A DNA stretch of 9,278 bases, from assembly GCA_016187325.1 (NCBI GenBank), contig JACPJY010000190.1, forward strand, positions 1-9,278, read 5' to 3'. This document shows positions 1 through 6,362 of the stretch, in pieces (within the stretch, counting starts at the first letter, position 1; each line of letters begins with the position of its first letter). Source of the stretch: Rhodospirillales bacterium (GTDB taxonomy: Bacteria; Pseudomonadota; Alphaproteobacteria; Rhodospirillales; Casp-alpha2). The translations under genes were made by a program, and so were the position numbers. The notes under the pieces are model-generated. The model made no database searches, was not told where the DNA came from, and saw nothing but the letters and a program-made list of their open reading frames with translations.

Positions 1-1013
1 GCCTCGGCCTGGGTCGGGTTGACCTTGCCCGGCATGATCGACGAGCCGGGCTCGTTGGCGGGAAGTTTCAGTTCGCCGAGGCCGGAGCGCGGGCCCGACG
101 CCAACAAGCGGATGTCGTCGGCGATCTTCATCGCCGAGACGGCGATGGTATTAAGCTTGCCGGAAAGATTCACCAGCGCGTCGTGGGCGGCGAGGCCGTA
201 GAACTTGTTCGCCAAAGGCTTGAACGGCAGGCCGGTGATGCGGGCGACTTCCTTGCAGAACGCCTTGTCGAATCCCTCGGGCGCGTTGAGCCCGGTGCCG
301 ACGGCGGTGCCGCCCTGGGCCAGCTCGTAGATTTGCGTGAGACTTTTTTCCAGGCGCGCCCGGTTCTCCTTCATCTGATGAGCGTAGGCCGAGAACTCCT
401 GGCCGAGGGTCAGCGGCGTCGCGTCCTGCAAATGGGTGCGGCCTATTTTGACGATATCAGCGAACGCCTTCGCCCGGCCGTCGAGGGCGGCATGGAGGCG
501 CTCCAGGCCGGGGATCAATACCCGGTGGATCTCCAAAGCGAGCGCGATGTGCATGGCGGTCGGGAAGCTGTCGTTGGAGGACTGGCTCTTGTTGACGTGG
601 TCGTTGGGATGTACCGGATCCTTCGAGCCGAGCCGGCCGCCCAGCGCCTCGATGGCGCGGTTGGCGATCACCTCGTTGAGGTTCATGTTGGTCTGGGTGC
701 CCGACCCGGTCTGCCACACCACCAGCGGGAAGTGGTCGTCGAGCAAGCCCGTGGCGACCTCGGCGGCGGCCTTGGCGATGGCCTCGCCGAGGCGCTTATC
801 CAGCAGTCCCAAGCGGACGTTGGCGCGGGCCGCGGCCTCTTTCTGCACGCCGAAGGCGCGGATCAACAGCCTCGGCATGCGCTCGTTGCCGATGCGGAAG
901 TTCATGAGCGCGCGCTGGGTTTGTGCGCCCCAGTAGCGGTCGGCGCGGACCTCGACCTCGCCCAATGAGTCGGTCTCGATGCGGAATTTGCCTTTCGAGG
1001 GTTTTCTTGTCAC
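1..1013 (-). CDS. fumC: Class II fumarate hydratase, C-terminus cut by window edge
   Basis: This enzyme reversibly hydrates fumarate to L-malate in the cytosolic TCA cycle. It is the oxygen-stable, cofactor-free class, which works as a homotetramer. The 337 visible codons read without interruption and show the aspartase/fumarase superfamily blocks in order: VWQTGSGTQTNMN near residues 99-111, HPNDHVNKSQSSND near 135-148, IGRTHLQDATPLTLGQ at 190-205 with the active-site His194, and the signature GSSIMPGKVNP at 323-333 carrying the catalytic serine loop. The usual length is about 460 residues, so roughly 125 C-terminal residues lie outside the window. The start is a GTG at 1011-1013. An in-frame TGA lies only two codons upstream (1020-1022), so no longer start is possible. 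The Shine-Dalgarno sequence is weak. The gene lies 130 bp downstream of the class I fumarase on the same strand. The enzyme class is certain from the motifs. Confidence 0.97.
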   Translation of the reverse strand, partial: MTRKPSKGKFRIETDSLGEVEVRADRYWGAQTQRALMNFRIGNERMPRLLIRAFGVQKEAAARANVRLGLLDKRLGEAIAKAAAEVATGLLDDHFPLVVWQTGSGTQTNMNLNEVIANRAIEALGGRLGSKDPVHPNDHVNKSQSSNDSFPTAMHIALALEIHRVLIPGLERLHAALDGRAKAFADIVKIGRTHLQDATPLTLGQEFSAYAHQMKENRARLEKSLTQIYELAQGGTAVGTGLNAPEGFDKAFCKEVARITGLPFKPLANKFYGLAAHDALVNLSGKLNTIAVSAMKIADDIRLLASGPRSGLGELKLPANEPGSSIMPGKVNPTQAE

Positions 1014-1025
1014 GCGTATTCAATT

Positions 1026-1095
1026 CGTCACCCCCGCGAAAGCGGGGGTCCAGGCGATCTAGAACCACTGGATTCCCGCTTTCGCGGGAATGACG
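1026..1095. repeat. Paired inverted hairpin repeat (dRS3/REP-like dispersed element)
   Basis: Two 27-bp arms, 1026-1052 and 1069-1095, are inverted copies separated by 16 bp. Each arm is itself a hairpin. Positions 1030-1049 have an 8-bp stem closed by GAAA, and 1072-1091 have an 8-bp stem closed by TTTC (GAAA on the other strand). The arms differ only at four positions, where CC/GG in one is replaced by TT/AA in the other, so both stems stay paired. The core ATTCCCGC-N4-GCGGGAAT resembles dispersed intergenic repeats of Proteobacteria, such as the Neisseria dRS3 type. These are often mistranslated as short peptides rich in 'RESGNP' or 'DPRFRG'. It sits between the two fumarase genes, where it could act as a transcription or mRNA-stability boundary. 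That role is inference; the structure is directly visible. Confidence 0.8.
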
Positions 1096-1143
1096 ATTCC
1101 CTGTCAACGAGTTTTGCTGTTAAGGCCACGGTCGGTCGGGCGC

Positions 1144-2784
<1,641 letters not shown>

Positions 2785-2868
2785 GTCTTTCCCCTCGCAC
2801 CCGCGTCGCCGGGGCGGACCACCGCGGCGGACCGGGGCCGCCGTCGTCGAAGTCCGGCCGCGGCCACC

Positions 2869-3363
2869 TTATTTCTTGCGGAACGCGTCGAGGGCGATGA
2901 CTTCGCCCTTCTCCCTGGCGGCGGCCGGCCGGGTGTCCTGCTCCGGCGCTTTGAGTCCGAATTTCTGCCCAGCCACCGATTCCAGCTCGATCTCGCCGTC
3001 GGCGTCGGTCGCCATCTTCAGCTGCAGGCCGAAGTTGACCGAGGGATCCGCGAACGACACCACGGCGTTGAACGGGACGCGCAGCCGTTCGGGCTTGCCG
3101 TTGAATCGCAACGTCACCCAGAACGCGTCCTGATTGACCACCAGGTTCTCGAATTGGTGCTGCAGCACGATGGTCATCTCGTCCGGATGCTCGGCCTTCA
3201 GGTAGCCCGGCGTCTCGACGCCTTCGCCGTCGGTGCGATAGGTGATGTAGAAGTGATGCTCGCCGGGAAGGCCGTTGTCGGCGGCGTAAGCGAGCGCATG
3301 GCGGATGACGCCGCGCAGCGCGTCCTCGATCCAGGCATCGTAACGGAGCGGATCGGATTCCAT
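2869..3363 (-). CDS. sspB: SspB-type ClpXP adaptor (alphaproteobacterial form)
   Basis: SspB binds the ssrA tag on proteins released from stalled ribosomes and hands them to the ClpXP protease. The 164-residue product starts MESDPLRYDAWIEDALRGVI. It carries the SspB core over about 8-115, including HHFYITYRT (36-44), LKAEHPDEMTIVLQHQFENL (55-74) and VPFNAVVSFADPSVNFGLQ (97-115). An acidic, flexible linker follows, and the tail VIALDAFRKK is a plausible ClpX-contact module. I chose the ATG at 3361-3363 because homology begins immediately after it. The frame stays open upstream to 3432, but those residues look like read-through of leader DNA. The ribosome binding site is weak. The gene lies just downstream of ssrA on the same strand, which fits its role well. 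Alphaproteobacterial SspB is diverged from the E. coli protein, but the family call is confident. Confidence 0.93.
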   Translation of the reverse strand: MESDPLRYDAWIEDALRGVIRHALAYAADNGLPGEHHFYITYRTDGEGVETPGYLKAEHPDEMTIVLQHQFENLVVNQDAFWVTLRFNGKPERLRVPFNAVVSFADPSVNFGLQLKMATDADGEIELESVAGQKFGLKAPEQDTRPAAAREKGEVIALDAFRKK

Positions 3364-3412
3364 GCCATAATTACTAGCCCGTCCGCTCCGATTAGACCAG
3401 CCTGGAAACGCC

Positions 3413-3448
3413 GCACCGCCCGCCGCCCGCACGAGGCGGGGGCGGTGC
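3413..3448 (-). other. Strong GC-rich hairpin in the sspB leader
   Basis: The arms GCACCGCCC and GGGCGGTGC form 9 bp. They are extended, after one bulged C, by 5 more GC-rich pairs, leaving a loop of about 7 nt. The hairpin lies between the ssrA terminator and the sspB start, about 50 bp upstream of the ATG. No T-tract follows on the minus strand, so it is not a textbook terminator. It could be a backup terminator for ssrA, a processing signal or an mRNA-stability element. The structure is seen; any role is inference. Confidence 0.45.
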
Positions 3449-3459
3449 CGTCGAAATAG

Positions 3460-3502
3460 CCCTGAAAATAAAGTGGGAGGCTTCTGTTGCCAGGCGCCTC
3501 CC
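3460..3502 (-). terminator. Intrinsic terminator of ssrA
   Basis: On the minus strand GGGAGGC (3502-3496) and GCCTCCC (3481-3475) form a perfect 7-bp stem around a 14-nt loop. The T-rich run CTTTATTTT follows within two bases. It lies downstream of the tmRNA coding piece and before sspB. This is the layout expected for an independent ssrA transcript. The stem might partly belong to the 3' end of the tmRNA coding piece before trimming. Confidence 0.7.
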
Positions 3503-3560
3503 GAACCCCGCCCCGGCCAGCTCAGTGGTCGGGGACTTATTGTCGGATCACCCGACCGCG

Positions 3561-3599
3561 TTAAGCGGCGAGGCGAGCCTGAGCATAGTTGTCGTTGGC
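3561..3599 (-). other. tmRNA tag reading frame, ANDNYAQARLAA-stop
   Basis: The resume codon is GCC (3599-3597), directly after the conserved TAGTT. Twelve codons then encode ANDNYAQARLAA, ended by TAA at 3563-3561. With the alanine carried by the tmRNA itself, the appended tag would be A-ANDNYAQARLAA. The C-terminal LAA is the ClpX recognition element. The AANDNY part is the region contacted by SspB, whose gene lies about 200 bp downstream. There is no start codon, as expected for a tmRNA frame. Confidence 0.92.
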
Positions 3600-3685
3600 A
3601 ACTATTGCTTTTAGCCCGATAACGGTGGAGCCATGCCGGGCAAAGACCTGACCTTTACCACGCGCGTCGATCCTGTTTCGCCCCC

Positions 3686-3738
3686 ATCTGCTGCTCCCCA
3701 ATAGAGGCCCACGAGCCGTTAGGGGAGCGAAAGGGTAA
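3686..3738 (-). other. Intervening segment removed from pre-tmRNA
   Basis: These 53 nt lie between the CCA end of the acceptor piece (3739) and the first G of the coding piece (3685). They contain a hairpin with arms GCTCCCC (3728-3722 on the minus strand) and GGGGAGC (3699-3693). By analogy with other permuted tmRNAs, this loop is cut out to leave two RNAs held together by base pairing. The boundaries follow from the 7-bp acceptor stem; the processing itself is inferred. Confidence 0.8.
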
Positions 3739-3824
3739 TGGTGGAGGCGCCGGGTACTGCCCCCGGGTCCGCAACGCTTATTCCGTCAGGCGTTTATCGC
3801 CATAGCCGTTTTACCGGCGCCCTT

Positions 3825-3854
3825 AATATAGTGATTCCCTGGGTCTTTTCGCAA
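3825..3854 (-). promoter_or_regulatory. ssrA promoter (sigma70-like)
   Basis: On the minus strand, a -35 box TTGCGA (3854-3849) is followed by an 18-nt spacer and a -10 box TATATT (3830-3825). Transcription would start about 5-7 bases on, near 3820-3818, giving an acceptor piece of about 80 nt. The boxes match the consensus at 4 of 6 and 5 of 6 positions. The position fits the RNA exactly. Confidence 0.7.
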
Positions 3855-3879
3855 GGGCGACGGGAAAGGGCGCGGTCCT

Positions 3880-3907
3880 TTGCCGCCCCGCGGCGACGGG
3901 GTAGAAT
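3880..3907 (+). promoter_or_regulatory. thyA promoter (sigma70-like)
   Basis: The -35 box TTGCCG (3880-3885) is separated by 16 bp from the -10 box TAGAAT (3902-3907). The predicted start is near 3914, leaving a leader of about 16 nt before the thyA ATG. The promoter is divergent from the ssrA promoter, and the two -35 boxes are only about 25 bp apart, so the two may influence each other. The call rests on consensus matches alone. Confidence 0.5.
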
Positions 3908-3929
3908 CAAGCGATTCGGGACCTTGTCC

Positions 3930-4724
3930 ATGAAACAGTACCTCGACCTGCTCAGCCACATCCGCTCGACCGGCGTGTTCCGCTCCGACCGCACCGGCAC
4001 CGGCACCCAGAGCGTGTTCGGCTATCAGATGCGCTTCGACCTCGGCCACGGCTTCCCGTTGCTGACGACCAAGAAGCTGCACGCTAAATCGATCGTCCAC
4101 GAGTTGTTGTGGTTTTTGTCCGGCGACACCAACGTCAAGTACTTGAACGACCACGGCGTCAGCATCTGGAACGAATGGGCCGATGAGGCCGGCGATCTCG
4201 GCCCCGTCTACGGCCATCAGTGGCGCTCGTGGCCGGCGCCCGACGGCCGCAAGATCGACCAGATCCGGAACCTGATCGCCGGCATCAGGAAGAGCCCCAA
4301 CTCGCGCCGTCACATCGTCACCGCCTGGAACCCGGCCGACGTCGACAAGATGGCGCTGCCGCCGTGCCACTGCCTGTTCCAATTCTACGTCGCCGGCGGC
4401 AGGCTTTCGTGCCAGCTCTACCAGCGCAGCGCCGACGTGTTCCTGGGCGTGCCGTTCAACATCGCGTCTTATGCGTTGCTGACCATGATGGTGGCGCAGG
4501 TGACCGGGCTGGAGCCGGGTGAGTTCGTCCACACCTTCGGCGACGCGCACCTCTACGCCAACCACCTGGAGCAGGCGGATTTGCAGCTGCAGCGCCAGCC
4601 GCTGCCGTTGCCGACCATGCGCCTCAACCCCGAGGTCACGGACATCTTCGGCTTCGCCTACGATGACTTCACCCTCGAGGGCTACCAGGCCCACCCGCAC
4701 ATCGCCGCGCCGATCGCGGTCTGA
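3930..4724 (+). CDS. thyA: Thymidylate synthase (ThyA type)
   Basis: This cytosolic homodimer methylates dUMP to dTMP using 5,10-methylenetetrahydrofolate and releases dihydrofolate. The product is 264 residues, the same length as the E. coli enzyme, and key residues fall at identical numbers. Arg21 is in RTGTGT, Arg126-Arg127 in NSRRHIV, and the nucleophile Cys146 in LPPCHC. Arg166, Ser167 and Asp169 are in YQRSADVFLG, with Asn177, and His207 and Tyr209 in GDAHLYANH. The frame is open upstream to 3738, but that stretch overlaps the tmRNA acceptor arm and both promoters. The ATG at 3930 beginning MKQYLDLLSHI is therefore the start. The ribosome binding site is weak (CGGGA). folA follows after 16 bp, so the two are almost certainly co-transcribed. 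Confidence 0.98.
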   Translation: MKQYLDLLSHIRSTGVFRSDRTGTGTQSVFGYQMRFDLGHGFPLLTTKKLHAKSIVHELLWFLSGDTNVKYLNDHGVSIWNEWADEAGDLGPVYGHQWRSWPAPDGRKIDQIRNLIAGIRKSPNSRRHIVTAWNPADVDKMALPPCHCLFQFYVAGGRLSCQLYQRSADVFLGVPFNIASYALLTMMVAQVTGLEPGEFVHTFGDAHLYANHLEQADLQLQRQPLPLPTMRLNPEVTDIFGFAYDDFTLEGYQAHPHIAAPIAV

Positions 4725-4740
4725 CTTGGCCGCCGACCGC

Positions 4741-5250
4741 ATGCGCCTGTCGCTGATCGTCGCCATGGCCGCCAACCGGGTGATCGGCCTCGAAGGCGGC
4801 ATGCCGTGGCACCTGCCGGGCGACCTCCGGTTCTTCAAGCGCACCACCATGGGCCATCTGGTGGTGATGGGCCGCAAGACCTACCAGGCCATCGGCGGCG
4901 CGCTGCCGGGGCGGGCCAACATCGTCGTCACCCGCAACAAAAAATTCACCGCCGCCGCCGCCGCCGACGTGGTCCATGATCTGGCGGCGGCGCTGACCAA
5001 GGCCAAGGCGCTGGCCGAGATCGAGGGCTCAGGAGAGGTGTTCGTGATTGGCGGCGCCGACATCTACGCCCAGGCGCTGGACCGGGCCGACCGCATCTAC
5101 ATGACCGAGGTGGAAGGGGATTTCCCCGGCGATGCCTTCTTCCCCGACTTCGACCGCCGGCAATGGCGCGAGATCGCCCGCGACGCGCGGAAGCCCGAGG
5201 TGCCGGGCGGGCCCGCCTACAGCTTCGTCATCCTCGACAAAATCCGCTAA
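4741..5250 (+). CDS. folA: Dihydrofolate reductase
   Basis: This enzyme reduces the dihydrofolate produced by ThyA to tetrahydrofolate with NADPH, closing the thymidylate cycle. The 169 residues span a complete chromosomal-type DHFR. They include LIVAMAANRVIGLEGGMPW (5-23) and the acid Asp28 in HLPGDLRFFK. The NADPH-binding motifs are GRKTYQAIG (44-52) and VIGGADIYAQAL (102-113), and the C-terminal strand is YSFVILDKI. A run of five alanines (71-75) in a surface loop is unusual but harmless-looking. I chose the ATG at 4741, 16 bp after the thyA stop. An in-frame TTG at 4726 is the only nearby alternative. No clear Shine-Dalgarno sequence is visible, so translation may be coupled to thyA. Confidence 0.97.
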   Translation: MRLSLIVAMAANRVIGLEGGMPWHLPGDLRFFKRTTMGHLVVMGRKTYQAIGGALPGRANIVVTRNKKFTAAAAADVVHDLAAALTKAKALAEIEGSGEVFVIGGADIYAQALDRADRIYMTEVEGDFPGDAFFPDFDRRQWREIARDARKPEVPGGPAYSFVILDKIR

Positions 5251-5300
5251 GATATAAGTCGCCGGGGCGACACCTCCGGCCAACATCCAGGAGGACGGCC

Positions 5301-5714
5301 ATGACCAAGATTTCAGTGTCCACCGACCTCGACGTTTCCGCCGATCAAGTATGGCAACTAGTCGGCAACTTCAACGCGCTTCCCGACTGGCACCCGGAGG
5401 TGGAGAAGAGCGAGCTGACCAAAAAGGGCCAGGAGCGGCGCCTGAGCCTGGCCGGCGGCGGCACCATCGTCGAAAGGCTGGAGAACATCGACGACAAGGC
5501 GCGCACCTATTCGTATTCGATCGTCGACAGCCCGCTGCCGATCAAAAGCTACAAGGCGACCATCAAGGTCAGCGGCAAGGGCAAAGGTTGCAAGGTCGAG
5601 TGGTCGAGCGAATTCGAGGCCTCGACCGGCTTCGAAAACGACGTGCTCAAGGACTTGCAGGGCATGTACCAGTCCGGGTTCGACAACTTGACGAAGATGT
5701 TCGGCGGCCGATAA
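5301..5714 (+). CDS. SRPBCC-fold small protein (polyketide cyclase/START-like)
   Basis: The 137-residue product has the SRPBCC ligand-binding layout. A first strand, TKISVSTDLDVSADQVWQLV (2-21), leads into a helix and the family hallmark NFNALPDWHPEVEKSEL (23-39). Alternating strands follow, including TIVERLENIDDKARTYSYSIV (55-75) and GCKVEWSSEFEAS (96-108). A long C-terminal helix, FENDVLKDLQGMYQSGFDNL (111-130), completes the fold. It resembles MxaD and 'polyketide cyclase 2' proteins, which bind hydrophobic ligands, but no substrate can be inferred. No signal peptide is visible, so it is probably cytoplasmic. The start is well supported by AGGAGG 5-10 bases before the ATG. It lies 50 bp after folA on the same strand and converges with the next gene, 24 bp away. 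Fold confident, role unknown. Confidence 0.85.
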   Translation: MTKISVSTDLDVSADQVWQLVGNFNALPDWHPEVEKSELTKKGQERRLSLAGGGTIVERLENIDDKARTYSYSIVDSPLPIKSYKATIKVSGKGKGCKVEWSSEFEASTGFENDVLKDLQGMYQSGFDNLTKMFGGR

Positions 5715-5738
5715 AACGCGCCGCTGCCGACGCGCGCA

Positions 5739-6281
5739 CTACAACCGGAAGCAATCGAGCGCCAGCCACCATTCGCGCTGCAGCGGCGTCAGCGCGCCCA
5801 AGCGGACCTTGCCGTCCCGCATCGCCTGGGCATCGGGCTTGACGCCTTCGACCATGCCGACGACGACGCTGATCACGCACAGCGCGTCCTTGCGGGCGAG
5901 GGCGAACAGCGTCCGGCCGGTGGTCGTCTTCTCGGCGAAGCGTTTGCTGGCGTCGTTCTCGACCCAGCCGGCCGCGGTCAGCGCGCCCATCATCAGCGAG
6001 CGCATATCGTCGAGCGAGCGGATCTCCGGCGTCTCCATGTGGACGCCGGTGCCGACCGTCAGCAGCCGGCACACCTTGCCCTCGACGCCGGCGGCGTTCT
6101 TCGGCAGGTCGAACTCGAGCATGCGGAAGCCGGGAACGAACGGCAGCCCCTCCTCGAGCACGTGGCGCACGTCGACGCAATCGGCCACATCCAGCGGCTT
6201 CACCGGCTCGGCCGCCGCCCGCCCGGTGGCGACGGCAAGCGCCGCCGTCACCGCCAACACGCCTCGAAAGGCTGCCCCCAT
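5739..6281 (-). CDS. Exported hypothetical protein with signal peptide
   Basis: I do not recognise a family. The 180-residue product begins with a likely Sec signal: Arg6, then a hydrophobic stretch VLAVTAALAVATG (8-20), and a probable cleavage after AAA near residue 24. The mature part of about 155 residues has four cysteines (35, 71, 135, 177), which could form two disulfides in the periplasm. It also has central hydrophobic segments (RTLFALARKDALCVISVVVGM, interrupted by charged residues) and a C-terminal WWLALDCFRL. The ATG at 6279-6281 is assigned because the signal sequence starts there; no strong ribosome binding site is seen. It lies 81 bp downstream of mrp on the same strand and its 3' end converges with the SRPBCC gene. 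The open frame and coding-like composition support a real gene. The function is unknown. Confidence 0.75.
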   Translation of the reverse strand: MGAAFRGVLAVTAALAVATGRAAAEPVKPLDVADCVDVRHVLEEGLPFVPGFRMLEFDLPKNAAGVEGKVCRLLTVGTGVHMETPEIRSLDDMRSLMMGALTAAGWVENDASKRFAEKTTTGRTLFALARKDALCVISVVVGMVEGVKPDAQAMRDGKVRLGALTPLQREWWLALDCFRL

Positions 6282-6362
6282 GCGCGCATGGTAGGCGAAA
6301 ACCGCCGCCCGCCCAAGCGGCAGCGTGCGGGTCTCTGGATGGTCAGGGGGGCGTTTGGGGCG

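Larger units (their letters stand above)
3503..3818 (-). ncRNA. ssrA: Transfer-messenger RNA, circularly permuted two-piece form
   Basis: tmRNA rescues stalled ribosomes. It acts first as an alanyl-tRNA, then as an mRNA for a degradation tag. Here the gene is permuted, with the 3' acceptor piece transcribed first. Reading the minus strand, the acceptor piece (about 3818-3739) ends in CGCCTCC-ACCA. This is preceded by a 5-bp T-stem (CCGGG/CCCGG) around a 7-nt loop. A 53-nt spacer follows, then the coding piece begins GGGGGCGAAACAGGATCGACG at 3685. GGGGGCG pairs with CGCCTCC over 7 bp, with G.U at the third pair, the alanine identity signal. The conserved TAGTT precedes the tag frame (3599-3561), which encodes ANDNYAQARLAA then TAA. 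Further helices are visible: GGTAAAG/CTTTGCC (3659-3653 with 3645-3639), a GCCCG/CGGGC pairing in the PK1 region, and GGTCGGG/CCCGACC after the tag (3557-3527). Such permuted genes are known from Alphaproteobacteria, some cyanobacteria and some betaproteobacteria. The exact mature ends are estimates, because the 5' end follows from the promoter and the 3' end is trimmed. Confidence 0.94.

Noticed and set aside
183..968. 261-codon plus-strand ORF opposite fumC
   Set aside because: It is an antisense shadow. The minus-strand frame is an uninterrupted FumC with all the family motifs.
3738..3929. N-terminal extension of ThyA of 64 codons
   Set aside because: It would translate the tmRNA acceptor arm and both promoters. 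ThyA residue numbering matches E. coli exactly from the ATG at 3930.
3786..4877. 363-codon minus-strand ORF opposite thyA
   Set aside because: It is an antisense shadow spanning the thyA-folA junction. It has no motifs, and ThyA is unambiguous.
5258..5271. Small palindrome after folA as a possible terminator
   Set aside because: The stem is only about 5 bp and no T-tract follows. It sits right before the ribosome binding site of the SRPBCC gene, so termination is not supported.
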